Positions 53,146 through 62,418 are shown, counted from the first letter of the stretch. The stretch is DNA of 64,000 nt from 34-65-8 sp963529855 (GCA_963529855.1 CAURZK010000001.1:372001-436000), one strand, 5' to 3'. Numbers and translations: made by a program. The notes: generated from the letters alone by a model not told the origin.

Positions 53146-54708
53146 ATGGAACGGGTTGCCCCCTCGGTCGATCTTGCGGGTCTGCGCGCCGTCCTGGAAA
53201 CGTCGCTCGATGCGGTAATTGCCTCCGACGCCGACGGTATGATCGTCCAGTGGAACGACCGCGCGACGGAAATATTCGGCTGGTCCCGGCTCGAAGCGAT
53301 CGGCTCCGCGATGGACCTCTTGATTGTCCCTCCGCGCTTTCGCCAGGGTCATCGAAGCGGAATGCTCCGTCTTGCGCGCGGCGGCCAGGCGCGGATCCTG
53401 AACCAGCGACTGGAGATGACGGCGCTCCATCGCGATGGCCGGGAATTTCCCGTCGAAATGGCTGTGACGCCCGTGGGAGAGGGGAAACGCCGGCTCTATC
53501 TGGGGTTCCTGCGGGATATTTCGGACCGGATCAACGCCGATCGGATGCTCAAGCTGCGGGCCACCGAGGCTGAACTAACCGCCAGCCTTGCCGCGCTTGC
53601 TGCCGATGCTGACACTTTCGATGATGCCCTGGCAGAAACGCTGCGCGCGGTTCTCGAGTTGACTGGCTGGCAGGTCGGGCATGCGTTCATTCGCCCCAAT
53701 GCCAACCCCGTGCTGGCATCATCGGGCGTGTGGATCGAACAGCAGCCCGGGCTGGCTGATCGGATCAGGGCCGAGACCGATCGGTCCGTGTTTGCCATCG
53801 GAATGGGCATGCCCGGCCTCATCCTGCAACGGGCCGAGCCGCTGTGGATCGAGCATATTGAAATCGATCTGGCGTTCGCGCGGAAGGGCACCGGGTTTGC
53901 CAGCGCATTCGGTTTTCCGCTCAAGTCGCGTGGTTCGGTGATCGCGGTGCTGGAATTCTTCTCGCAGGAGCCCTGCCCCCCCGATCCCGAGGTCATCCGC
54001 GCGGTACAGACCCTCGGTGATCAACTGGGCCGTGTGCTGGAGCGCAAACGGACTGAAGAGCGTCAGCAGCTTCTCACCCATGAGCTCAACCACCGGGTGA
54101 AAAATACTCTGGCGGTCGTGCAGGGCATCGCGATGCAGACCCTGACCGATGGGAAGCCGATCGCGGAACTGCGCAAGACGCTGGCTGACCGGCTCAGCGC
54201 AGTTGCCGCGGCGCACAATCTGTTGATCGCGGAAAACTGGGCCAAGACATCGATAATGCAGATCGTCCGGGCAGCCATAGCTGGCTGCGGCGGCAGCACC
54301 GATCGGATCAGCGTGACAGGGCGCGATTTCGACATCCGATCGGCAACGGCCGTTTCGATCGCCCTGGCAGTCCACGAATTGTGCACCAACGCGTACAAGT
54401 ACGGCGCTCTGTCCAATGCCGAAGGCTCGGTCGCGGTCACATGGCGGCTGGATCCGGGCGAGGTGCCGGTGTTCTGTTTCGAATGGATCGAACGCGGCGG
54501 CCCGGCGGTAAAGAAACCGGAACGATCGGGGTTCGGGACAAGGCTCCTCACCCGCGGGTTGACCCATGAGATGGGTGGAAATGTCGAGTTCGAGTTTCCA
54601 CCGCAAGGTCTCGAATTCCGGTTCCGTGTGCCCGTTCATGTGCCACATGACGAGCAGAAGGAAATCGACGGCCGTATCCCAGATGATCGAGGGGCGGCCG
54701 AAATCTGA
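53146..54708 (+). CDS. HWE-family sensor histidine kinase with PAS and GAF domains
   Basis: A 520-residue soluble kinase. An N-terminal PAS domain (about 10-130; DAVIASDADGMIVQWNDRATEIFGWSR) is followed by a GAF domain (about 150-300; VLELTGWQVGHAF, PLKSRGSVIAVLEFF) and an HWE core: His316 in LNHRVKN, N-box VHELCTNAYKYGAL, and Trp-Ile-Glu in FEWIERGG. It is convergent with otsA, with 17 bases between. It has no adjacent receiver, so it probably signals to a regulator encoded elsewhere, possibly the FAT-GUY regulator upstream. Confidence 0.92.
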   Translation: MERVAPSVDLAGLRAVLETSLDAVIASDADGMIVQWNDRATEIFGWSRLEAIGSAMDLLIVPPRFRQGHRSGMLRLARGGQARILNQRLEMTALHRDGREFPVEMAVTPVGEGKRRLYLGFLRDISDRINADRMLKLRATEAELTASLAALAADADTFDDALAETLRAVLELTGWQVGHAFIRPNANPVLASSGVWIEQQPGLADRIRAETDRSVFAIGMGMPGLILQRAEPLWIEHIEIDLAFARKGTGFASAFGFPLKSRGSVIAVLEFFSQEPCPPDPEVIRAVQTLGDQLGRVLERKRTEERQQLLTHELNHRVKNTLAVVQGIAMQTLTDGKPIAELRKTLADRLSAVAAAHNLLIAENWAKTSIMQIVRAAIAGCGGSTDRISVTGRDFDIRSATAVSIALAVHELCTNAYKYGALSNAEGSVAVTWRLDPGEVPVFCFEWIERGGPAVKKPERSGFGTRLLTRGLTHEMGGNVEFEFPPQGLEFRFRVPVHVPHDEQKEIDGRIPDDRGAAEI

Positions 54709-54725
54709 CGTCAGTTTCTGGCCGC

Positions 54726-56132
54726 TCAACCCGGAAAGGCCGGGGCCCGGTCAGCAGGCGCTGCAAGGTCGGATAGAAAAGTCTGCGTCCATTTCTGAAC
54801 GCTTTCCTCGCGCACGGAACGAAACATGGGTTGCCACCGGGCCTTGCGCTCCGCCAGCGGCATTTCCAGCGCGATCTTGATGTTGTGCGCGATGTCGTCG
54901 GGGCTGTGCGGATTGACGAGCAGGGCCTGGTCGAGCTGCTGCGCCGCGCCGGCAAACCGGCTCAGGATCAGAACGCCGGGATCGTCCGGGTCCTGCGCAG
55001 CGACATATTCCTTGGCCACCAGGTTCATCCCGTCGCGCAAAGGGGTAACGAGCCCGATCTTGCACGCGCGGAAGGCGCCATGCAGTTCCGCCGCGGTATG
55101 GCCCTGGTTCACGTAGCGAACCGGGACGAGATCGATCCGACTGAACGCCCCGTTGATCTGCCCCGTCTTCTGTTCGAGCAAGGCACGGATCTGCTGATAG
55201 CTGTCAATGTCTTCACGGCTGGGCGGCGCGATCTGGATGAACACCAGGTCGTTGACCCGCTCGGGGTGACGTTCGAAGAAACGGCTGATGCCATCGAGCC
55301 GTTCGGGCAGCCCCTTGGAATAATCGAGCCGATCCACCCCGATCATCGCCGTACGGCGCCGGGTGCTGGAAAGCACGCGCTGTGCCGTCTGCCGTGCTTC
55401 CCCGGTCTGCCCGAGCGCATTGAAATGTTCGAAATCGATACCGATGGGGTAAGCTCTGGCGATAGTGGTGCGGCCATTCAGCCGAACGGTGCCGGTTTCC
55501 TCATCGACGCTCGCCCCCAGTTCCTTGGTGCAGTAATGCAGGAAGCTGCCGAGCCACTCATCGCATTGGAAGCCGACCACGTCGTAGGCCAGCAGCGCCC
55601 GGACCAGGCGCTCATGATAGGGCAGCGATACGAACAGGCGTGTCGGCGGCCAGGGAATGTGGAGAAAGAATCCGATGCGATTGCGCTGACCCCGCCGCCG
55701 CAAGGCATCGCCCAGCGGGATGAGATGATAGTCATGGACCCATATCAGGTCATCGTCCGTCAGTAGCGGGGTGACGCTGTCGGCAAAGCGTTCGTTGACC
55801 CGCTCGTAACCGATCGCCGTTTCCCGTTCGTATTCGGTCAGGTCGAGACGGTAATGGAACAGCGGCCAGAGCGTGGAATTGGCATAGCCGTAGTAATATT
55901 CCGTCAGATCGTGCGGGCTGAGGTCGATCGTGGCCATCGTCACGCCGTCGTGGCATGCGATCGACGGTTCGGGCGACGGTGCTTCCACGCCCTTGCCCGA
56001 CCAGCCGAACCAGATCCCGCCGTTGCCCTTGACCGCCGCATTCAGCGCACCCGCCAGCCCGCCCTGCGCCCCCGCCGCGCCGCGCGCCGAGGGGGTGGCA
56101 ACCCGGTTGGAAATGACGACAAGGCGGCTCAC
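54726..56132 (-). CDS. otsA: Trehalose-6-phosphate synthase
   Basis: A 468-residue GT20 glycosyltransferase making trehalose-6-phosphate from UDP-glucose and glucose-6-phosphate. It has the N-terminal LVVISNRVATP, GGLAGALNAAV, VHDYHLIPLG, HIPWPPTRLFVSLP, DRLDYSKGLPERL and LRDGMNLVAKEYVA motifs that bind both substrates. It is third in an otsB-GH15-otsA operon, seven bases after the GH15 gene. Trehalose is a major osmo- and desiccation protectant and a typical general-stress target. Confidence 0.96.
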   Translation of the reverse strand: MSRLVVISNRVATPSARGAAGAQGGLAGALNAAVKGNGGIWFGWSGKGVEAPSPEPSIACHDGVTMATIDLSPHDLTEYYYGYANSTLWPLFHYRLDLTEYERETAIGYERVNERFADSVTPLLTDDDLIWVHDYHLIPLGDALRRRGQRNRIGFFLHIPWPPTRLFVSLPYHERLVRALLAYDVVGFQCDEWLGSFLHYCTKELGASVDEETGTVRLNGRTTIARAYPIGIDFEHFNALGQTGEARQTAQRVLSSTRRRTAMIGVDRLDYSKGLPERLDGISRFFERHPERVNDLVFIQIAPPSREDIDSYQQIRALLEQKTGQINGAFSRIDLVPVRYVNQGHTAAELHGAFRACKIGLVTPLRDGMNLVAKEYVAAQDPDDPGVLILSRFAGAAQQLDQALLVNPHSPDDIAHNIKIALEMPLAERKARWQPMFRSVREESVQKWTQTFLSDLAAPADRAPAFPG

Positions 56133-56139
56133 GGGCAGG

Positions 56140-57939
56140 TCAGCGTATCGTATTCCAGCTCTTGGACAGCAGAACGGCGCAGTTGATCACTCCAACCAGC
56201 GAATATGTTTGGGGAAAGTTCCCCCACAATTCGCCGGTTTCGAAATCCATGTCTTCTGACAGCAGGCCTGATGGCGTGGCATGCCCCAACATTCGCCGGA
56301 ACAGGTCGCGCGCCTCTTCATCGCGGTGGGCCAGATGCAGCGCCTCGATCAGCCAGAAGGTACAGACGTTGAAGGCAGTCTCGGGCGAACCGAAATCGTC
56401 TTCTGCAGCATAACGCAACATGTGTTCACCGCGCCGCAGTTCGGATTCCACCATGCGCAACGTGGATTGATAGCGCGGGTCATCCGCATCGATATACCGC
56501 ACTTCGGCAAGCTGCAGCAGGCTGGCGTCGAGGTAATCGCTTTCGTAGCTGGCCTTGTAATGCCCGCCTTGCGGATCATTGACCCAGGCATTGGTTTCTA
56601 TCGTGTCGCGGATCACCCTGGCTCGCTCGCTCCACACGGCGTGCCGGTCGTCCTTCCCCAAGACCTTGGCCACATTGGCGAGCCGGTCGCAGGCGGCCCA
56701 GCACATCATCGCCGAATAGGTGTGGACTTCTGTACGCGTGCGGAATTCCCACAAGCCGGCGTCCGGGCGGTCGTGCATCTTCCAGGCAACATCGCCGACC
56801 TGTTCCAAGCTGGCGAAATCACGCTCGTCGGACATGCGCAGTAGGCGGCGGTCGAAAAAGGCGTGCGCGCTGGGCAAAACGATTTGACCGTAACAATCGT
56901 ACTGGCGCTGCACGTAGGCGGCGTTACCCACGCGGACCGGCCCCATCCCGCGGTAACCGGACAGATCTTCCGCAATCGCCTCGTCGAGCCGGCCTTCGCC
57001 CATGACCGAATAGAGCGGCTGGATGTCGCCATCCGGCGCATTGTCGACCACGTTGCGCAGGAACCCGAGGTACTTTTCGAGCACATCGAGCGCGCCGAGC
57101 CGGTTCAGGGCCTGCACCGTGTAATAGCTGTCGCGGATCCAGCAGTACCGGTAATCCCAGTTCCGCTCGCTGTTCGGCGCTTCGGGGATAGACGTCGTCA
57201 ACGCCGCCACGATCGCGCCGGTTTCCTCGTGCTGGCAAAGTTTCAGCGTGATCGCACAGCGGATCACCTCGTCCTGCCATTCCAGCGGAATGGCGAGGCT
57301 GCGGACCCACAGCTGCCAGTACTTGCGGGTCTGTTCTTCCATCTGGCGGATTTCCGCCCGCAAATTGCCGCTGAACGGTTCGTCAGGACCAAGAAAGAAG
57401 TGCTGATCGCTCTCCACCCGGTACGCCCGGCCTTCCAGCACGTAGCCGACCGGTGCGTCGGTCGACAGGCGCAACCCTTCGTCGCAGCCAAGGAACCGCA
57501 CGTGATTCGTGCCGCGCACCGTGTCCGCCTCGGCAGCGCCATAACCGCGCGCGACCCGCAGGGTGATCTTCAGCCGCGGCGCGCCCGCCACCGGGCGCAC
57601 CACGCGGGCGTAAGCGACAGGACGATACATGCGCCCCGATCGTTCGAACCGGGGGCAGAAATCGGTAATCTCCACCGCGCTACCGTCATCCGCTTCGAGG
57701 CGGGTGACCAGGATCGGGGTATTGCGGATATAGGCCTGACTTGCCGAGACCTGGCCTTCGAGTTCGAACCGCCAGACGCCCTTGTCCTGCACATCGCCGC
57801 CAAGCAGGCTGCAAAACACCGGATCGCCGTCGACCTTGGGTACGCAGCCCCAGACGAGGCCGGCAGCATGGTCGATCAGTCCGGAAACCTGGCAATTGCC
57901 GATGGGCCAGAGATCGAGCGTGGATTGTGGACCGTTCAT
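56140..57939 (-). CDS. Glycoside hydrolase family 15 protein (glucoamylase/trehalase type)
   Basis: A 599-residue cytosolic hydrolase with an N-terminal beta-sandwich (about 1-230) and a C-terminal (alpha/alpha)6 barrel. NWDYRYCWIRDSYY, DAGLWEFRT and the catalytic region GLLSEDMDFETGELWGNFPQTYSL are characteristic of GH15. The start at 57939 overlaps the otsB stop (ATGA). GH15 includes glucoamylases and, in mycobacteria and some others, trehalases. Position between otsB and otsA suggests action on trehalose or a related glucan, but specificity is not visible. Confidence 0.9.
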   Translation of the reverse strand: MNGPQSTLDLWPIGNCQVSGLIDHAAGLVWGCVPKVDGDPVFCSLLGGDVQDKGVWRFELEGQVSASQAYIRNTPILVTRLEADDGSAVEITDFCPRFERSGRMYRPVAYARVVRPVAGAPRLKITLRVARGYGAAEADTVRGTNHVRFLGCDEGLRLSTDAPVGYVLEGRAYRVESDQHFFLGPDEPFSGNLRAEIRQMEEQTRKYWQLWVRSLAIPLEWQDEVIRCAITLKLCQHEETGAIVAALTTSIPEAPNSERNWDYRYCWIRDSYYTVQALNRLGALDVLEKYLGFLRNVVDNAPDGDIQPLYSVMGEGRLDEAIAEDLSGYRGMGPVRVGNAAYVQRQYDCYGQIVLPSAHAFFDRRLLRMSDERDFASLEQVGDVAWKMHDRPDAGLWEFRTRTEVHTYSAMMCWAACDRLANVAKVLGKDDRHAVWSERARVIRDTIETNAWVNDPQGGHYKASYESDYLDASLLQLAEVRYIDADDPRYQSTLRMVESELRRGEHMLRYAAEDDFGSPETAFNVCTFWLIEALHLAHRDEEARDLFRRMLGHATPSGLLSEDMDFETGELWGNFPQTYSLVGVINCAVLLSKSWNTIR

Positions 57940-58679
57940 AGGCCCAGCCAATCGCGCACTGCCGCAGGATCGGCAAGGCCGAACGAGGCCAGCCGACTGT
58001 GGCGCGGGCCCACCGTGATCGCGAGACCGCCCTGTTCCGCCGCGGCGGCGAACCCGTCTTCATCGGTCACGTCATCGCCGATGAAGGCCGGGCGCGCGCC
58101 GGCAAAGGGCTCGGACGCCATGAAGGCGCGCACTGCCGCGCCCTTGTCTGCCCCGGACCGAACCAGTTCCGCGACGAACTTCCCACGCTTGACGCGCAGT
58201 CCGTGCCGCTCGGCAAGCGCATCCAGAAACAGTCCGCAATGCTCTTCCAGATGCGGAGCCGCGCGCGAATGCAGGGCTGCGCCGTGCAGTTTGGCTTCGT
58301 ACATGGCACCCGTCGCCTCGGCGAAAGCGGTAACTTCGTTCAGGATGGCCAGTTCCAGCGCGCTTGGCTCATCCCCGATCCACGCCCCGTCCCGATCGCG
58401 CACCGCGGCGCCATGCGATCCCGCGCAGGCAAGTGCCAGGGGGCCGATATGCCGTTCCAGATCGCTGATCGCGCGCCCGCTCACCAACGCCAACCTGCCG
58501 TCAAGCCTTTGAGATAGCAGCGCGAGATCGGCGCCCAGACCATCAGGCACATCGATGGCATCGGGCGCCGGAGCAATGTCGATCAGCGTCCCGTCGAAGT
58601 CGATGAACAGCGCCACCGGGCCATCGGCAAGCAATTCGCCCAATGCTGGCGGGGGGGGCAGTTCGGCAGCTGTCGCCAT
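57936..58679 (-). CDS. otsB: Trehalose-6-phosphate phosphatase
   Basis: A 247-residue HAD-family phosphatase that removes phosphate from trehalose-6-phosphate. The HAD motif FIDFDGTLID carries nucleophile Asp27 and Asp29, followed by SGRAISDLE, GSHGA and the late FIGDDVTDEDGF. It is the first gene of the operon and overlaps the GH15 gene by four bases. No GGAAC-type site was found in the 145 bases upstream. Confidence 0.94.
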   Translation of the reverse strand: MATAAELPPPPALGELLADGPVALFIDFDGTLIDIAPAPDAIDVPDGLGADLALLSQRLDGRLALVSGRAISDLERHIGPLALACAGSHGAAVRDRDGAWIGDEPSALELAILNEVTAFAEATGAMYEAKLHGAALHSRAAPHLEEHCGLFLDALAERHGLRVKRGKFVAELVRSGADKGAAVRAFMASEPFAGARPAFIGDDVTDEDGFAAAAEQGGLAITVGPRHSRLASFGLADPAAVRDWLGL

Positions 58680-58754
58680 AAGCGGTGGGATGTAGGCGCC
58701 GCGCCGCCCGGGTCAACCCGCGGCGCCCAAACGCGGCTTTGCGACCGCCCTCAC

Positions 58755-58770
58755 TTGACGGGAGCGTCAA
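58755..58770. promoter_or_regulatory. Inverted repeat TTGACG-N4-CGTCAA, candidate operator
   Basis: A perfect 6-bp inverted repeat with a four-base centre lies 53 bases before the enoyl-CoA hydratase start and about 75 bases from the divergent otsB start. The size and form suit a TetR- or GntR-type site. TTGACG could also be read as a -35 element. No regulator gene is adjacent. Confidence 0.4.
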
Positions 58771-58823
58771 CCCGCTGCACCCCGGTCGGCGTAAGCGGAC
58801 AACATCAACAGGCGAGGGAAACG

Positions 58824-59615
58824 ATGGCAGACTATGAGACGATCCTGGTGGATCACGACGAGGACGTGGCGGTTCTGACGCTCAATCGTCCGGATCGCAT
58901 GAACGCCGCGACCCCGGCCATGTTCGACGAAATCCGGGATGCTCTCGACGCGATCTCCCGTTCCGGCGCCAGAGCCCTGATGATCACTGGTGCCGGGAGA
59001 GGTTTCTGCGCTGGCGCGGACATCGGCGGGCGCAGTTTCGATGGCGCCGCGCCTGGCGATGCATCGCGCAAGTCGCTGCAGAACCACTACAACCCCGCAA
59101 TGCTCGCCCTGTCATCGCTGGAAATTCCAGTCGTTATGGCGGTCAACGGGCCGGCAGCCGGAGTCGGATGCGCGCTTGCCCTGTGCGGCGACATCATCGT
59201 GGCAGCGCGATCGGCATTTTTCCTGCAAGCCTTCGTCAACATCGGCCTCGTGCCGGACGGCGGCTCGACGTGGTTGCTGCCCAGATCGATCGGCACGCCC
59301 AAGGCGCTCGAGGCCATGATGCTGGGGGAAAGAATCCCGGCCCCGCGCGCCGAAGAAATCGGTCTGATCACCCGCTGCGTGGAGGATGACGTGCTCCCAT
59401 CCGAAGCCGGATCGCTGGCCAGGCGGCTGGCAAGTGGGCCGACCTTGGCCCTGGGAATGATCCGCCAGCTCGTTCGCAGCGCGCAGAACATGAGCTTAGC
59501 CGAGGCAATGAACCAGGAAGCGGAAGCCCAGCGGCAGGCCGGAAACAGCCAGGACTTCATCGAAGGCGTCAGGGCGTTCCAGGAAAAAAGGGCACCCAGC
59601 TTCCAGGGCAAATAA
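58824..59615 (+). CDS. Enoyl-CoA hydratase/isomerase family protein
   Basis: A 263-residue crotonase-fold enzyme. Oxyanion-hole segments are GFCAGADIGG and NGPAAGVGCALAL. GLVPDGGSTWLLPR follows, with Asp145 where PaaG-type isomerases place an acidic residue, while a Glu matching the first hydratase Glu is not apparent. An isomerase or PaaG-like role in fatty or aromatic acid catabolism is therefore as likely as simple hydration. The ATG at 58824 follows GAGGGAA; an in-frame start at 58755 is unsupported. It is divergent from otsB. Confidence 0.88.
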   Translation: MADYETILVDHDEDVAVLTLNRPDRMNAATPAMFDEIRDALDAISRSGARALMITGAGRGFCAGADIGGRSFDGAAPGDASRKSLQNHYNPAMLALSSLEIPVVMAVNGPAAGVGCALALCGDIIVAARSAFFLQAFVNIGLVPDGGSTWLLPRSIGTPKALEAMMLGERIPAPRAEEIGLITRCVEDDVLPSEAGSLARRLASGPTLALGMIRQLVRSAQNMSLAEAMNQEAEAQRQAGNSQDFIEGVRAFQEKRAPSFQGK

Positions 59616-59684
59616 TCCCCGCCCGAAAAGGGGGGGCCTGCCCCCCACCCATTGGTACCCACGTTACAGTCAGGTTCGCGATGT

Positions 59685-59722
59685 GCGTGACGGAGCAGAA
59701 CCCTCGTTCGTCTCCGTCACGC
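59685..59722. terminator. Long hairpin between convergent genes
   Basis: GCGTGACGGAG (59685-59695) pairs perfectly with CTCCGTCACGC (59712-59722). Inside, GAAC pairs with GTTC around a CCTC loop after a 2x2 mismatch. It sits between the enoyl-CoA hydratase and the glycosyltransferase-mutase genes, which converge. No T-run follows on either strand, so it may be a bidirectional Rho-assisted terminator or an RNA-stability element. A second G/C hairpin (GGGGGG-CCTG-CCCCCC) lies at 59631-59646. Confidence 0.45.
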
Positions 59723-59744
59723 GTCGATCGGCTCGACCGCCGTT

Positions 59745-62087
59745 TCAGGCGGCCGAAGCGACATGCTGGGCCGGGGCTGTCTCCAACACGCTGAACTTGC
59801 GGCGGAAGGTGGCAAGCGCCTGTCCGACGATCTGGTCCATGTTGTAATAGCGATAGGTCGCAAGCCGGCCGACGAATGTTACATCCGGGGTTGCCGCCGC
59901 CAGCGCTTCATAACGCTTGAACAATGCCTGATTTTCAGGCCGCGGCACTGGATAGTACGGATCGCCTTCAGCGCACGGATATTCGCGCGTCACGCTGGTC
60001 CGCGCGCTGCACTGGCCGGTAAGGTGCTTGTATTCGGTTATCCGGGTATAAGGCACGGCTTCGTCGGGGTAGTTGACCGTCGCAACCGACTGCGCCCATT
60101 CCTGATCCAGGGTTTCGTGTTCGAACCGAAGCGAGCGGTATGGCAGGCGCCCATAGCGATGATCGAAAAATTCATCGATCGGGCCGGTGAAGACCAGATG
60201 GTCGTATGAATAGCGCGACCGCACATCCCGATAGTCGGTGTCCAGCAGGATATCGATGTTCGGGCGATCAAGCATCTTTTCGAACATGGCGGTGTAGCCC
60301 ATGGCCGGCATGAACTGGAAACGGTCCGTGAAATAGCGATCGTCGGTGTCGGTCCGGGTGGGGACGCGGGCAGTGACGGATTTGTCGAGCTGCGAGGGGT
60401 CGAGCCCCCATTGCTTGCGCGTGTAACCGCGGAAGAATGTCTCGTAGAGCTCCCTGCCGATCGCTGACACGACCACGTCCTCGGACGTTTGGATCGGATC
60501 GACCGGTTCGGCACGGGCCGCAAGATACGCTGCCGCATCCGCCTCCGATTCCAGTCGGGCGCCGTAGAGCAGATTGAGTGTCGTGCGGTTGATCGGCATC
60601 GGCACCAGCCGCCCGGCCACATCGGCCAGAACGCGGTGTTCGTAGGGCCGCCAGTTGGTGAACTGCGACAGATAGGCGAAGATTTCGGCACTGTTCGTGT
60701 GAAAAATGTGCGGCCCATACTGGTGAATCAGTATGCCTGCTTCATCCAGCGTGTCGTAGGCGTTACCACCAATATGCGGGCGCCGGTCGACCACCAGCAC
60801 GCGCTTCCCCGCCTGGGAAGCGAGCCGTTCCGCCATCACCGCGCCAGCGAAGCCTGCACCCACAACCATGACGTCGTAATGCTGTTTGCCTGCCCCGGTG
60901 GCGCTGACAACGGAGAGTTGGGGACGCTTGCGCGCAATCGCAGCTGAAATAAGCTGCCACATCTGCGCACCGGTCGCTTCCCACGACATCCGGGCAAGAA
61001 TGTCGTCCGCATCGGCAAGCCAGGGTCCGGCTGGCGGCAAGTGCAAGGCCCGCTCGCATGCGGCCACGAAATCGCCTGGGGTGGCAGCAATCTCTACCCC
61101 GCGAATGGCGCCGTAATGTCGCACCACGTCGGTAATCGGAGTGGAAACCACAGGACGCCCGCCGGCCAGATATTCCGGCGTCTTGGTGGGGCTTATGAAC
61201 CGCGTCGATTCGTTGATGGCGAACGGCATCAGGGCGACGTCCCAACCCGCCAGATAAGCGGGCAGCTCGGCATAGGATTTGCCGCCCAGATAATGGATAT
61301 TCGGCCGCTGCGGCAATTCTGCCGCGTCGATCTTCACCACCGGCCCGACCATGACGATCGACCAGTCCGGGCGGGCGTCGGCCAATGAAGCCAGCAGGCC
61401 CAGATCCATCCGTTCGTCGATCACGCCATAGTAACCTAGCCGTGGCCCACTGATGCCTGCCTGATCGACCGGTTCAGGCTGCTGCTGGCGCGCCGGCGCA
61501 AAGTGGTCTTTTTCCACACTGGAAGGAAACGGGTGAATGTTCGCATTCCGGCCCTGCTTGGCCTCGAACAGGCTGTACCCACCGGTGAAGACGACGTCGG
61601 CGCGGGTGAGCAGTTCGCTTTCCAGCGCCAGCAGGTCTTCCGGCGCAAAGCGGAATGCCGCCAACTCGTCCATGCAATCGTAGACCACGCAGGCCGCAGG
61701 TAGATGCCGCGAGAATGGCAGCATCATTGGAGTGTAGTACCACAGGACGTTGTCCGGCCCTACGTCGGAAACAAGTTCGTCCAGCAGCTGCCGCAGCATA
61801 GCCTCGACGTCGGATGGCGCGCGTCCGGCGGGAATATGCGGGGTTACGACTGTGACATTGCGCTCATCATCGCGGCGCATTTCGAGATGGGCCGCCTCAT
61901 CCCCGGCGATCTCGACCGGCTCTTCCCAGAAATAGACCTGCCGGTGACGAGCCATACAGGTCATCAAGTGTTGCGGACGCTGAAGCACGAAATCCCACCG
62001 CAAGTGGGAAAAGCAAATGAGGTTGCCATCCGCGCCGCCGCAATCGCCATCGTGCCTGAACTGCGGAAACGCCGTTTTTGAAGTCAT
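59745..62087 (-). CDS. Glycosyltransferase fused to UDP-galactopyranose mutase
   Basis: A 780-residue two-domain protein. Residues about 1-395 are a GT-B glycosyltransferase (RWDFVLQRPQHLM at the start; GYYGVIDERMDL, PTKTPEYLAGGRPVVSTP near the donor site). From about 403 a complete UDP-galactopyranose mutase follows: FAD motif VVGAGFAGAVMAE, GGNAYDTLDEAGILIHQYGPHIFHT, RKQWGLDPSQLDKS and NYPDEAVPYTRITEYKHL. Mutase converts UDP-galactopyranose to UDP-galactofuranose, so the fusion could make and transfer galactofuranose in one polypeptide. Both parts look intact with no internal start or frameshift. Confidence 0.9.
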   Translation of the reverse strand: MTSKTAFPQFRHDGDCGGADGNLICFSHLRWDFVLQRPQHLMTCMARHRQVYFWEEPVEIAGDEAAHLEMRRDDERNVTVVTPHIPAGRAPSDVEAMLRQLLDELVSDVGPDNVLWYYTPMMLPFSRHLPAACVVYDCMDELAAFRFAPEDLLALESELLTRADVVFTGGYSLFEAKQGRNANIHPFPSSVEKDHFAPARQQQPEPVDQAGISGPRLGYYGVIDERMDLGLLASLADARPDWSIVMVGPVVKIDAAELPQRPNIHYLGGKSYAELPAYLAGWDVALMPFAINESTRFISPTKTPEYLAGGRPVVSTPITDVVRHYGAIRGVEIAATPGDFVAACERALHLPPAGPWLADADDILARMSWEATGAQMWQLISAAIARKRPQLSVVSATGAGKQHYDVMVVGAGFAGAVMAERLASQAGKRVLVVDRRPHIGGNAYDTLDEAGILIHQYGPHIFHTNSAEIFAYLSQFTNWRPYEHRVLADVAGRLVPMPINRTTLNLLYGARLESEADAAAYLAARAEPVDPIQTSEDVVVSAIGRELYETFFRGYTRKQWGLDPSQLDKSVTARVPTRTDTDDRYFTDRFQFMPAMGYTAMFEKMLDRPNIDILLDTDYRDVRSRYSYDHLVFTGPIDEFFDHRYGRLPYRSLRFEHETLDQEWAQSVATVNYPDEAVPYTRITEYKHLTGQCSARTSVTREYPCAEGDPYYPVPRPENQALFKRYEALAAATPDVTFVGRLATYRYYNMDQIVGQALATFRRKFSVLETAPAQHVASAA

Positions 62088-62114
62088 GGAAAAATCCTAA
62101 GGATGAGACCAACG

Positions 62115-62140
62115 AAACCGCGGCCCCGTCGAAATGTTCC
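62115..62140 (-). promoter_or_regulatory. Candidate EcfG-type promoter before the glycosyltransferase-mutase gene
   Basis: On the minus strand GGAAC (62140-62136) and GGTT (62119-62116) are separated by 16 bases, one mismatch from GGAAC-N16/17-CGTT. It lies about 28 bases before the start codon. The surrounding 240-base gap up to the tRNA is AT-richer than its neighbours and holds nothing else recognisable. Confidence 0.4.
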
Positions 62141-62327
62141 GGATTTTTTGCGGTTTTTCAGATACTTAATCTATGTTATTAATGGCCATTCTTCGACTGG
62201 CTTTACCTGCGGTGCGTCCAGCAGTGGTAGAAATGGAGTGAGCATGCCAATGGCTGCGTCGAGGCGCGCCGAGGCAGCACGATCGGCTTGCCGGGGCTCT
62301 AGATGGAAAATGCCCTCAAAAGGCTAG

Positions 62328-62418
62328 TGGCGGAGCGGGAGGGATTCGAACCCTCGATACGCTTGTGACGTATACTCACTTTCCAGGCGAGCGCCTTCGA
62401 CCACTCGGCCACCGCTCC
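62328..62418 (-). tRNA. tRNA-Ser (anticodon GGA)
   Basis: A 91-base tRNA with encoded CCA. The acceptor stem is GGAGCGG paired with CCGCTCC, the D-arm is GCCGAGTGGTCGAAGGC, and the anticodon loop CTGGAAA places GGA at 62384-62382. There is a long class II variable arm, typical for serine (from TATACG to CGTATC), and the T-arm is GGGTTCGAATCCC. All elements are intact. Confidence 0.97.
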
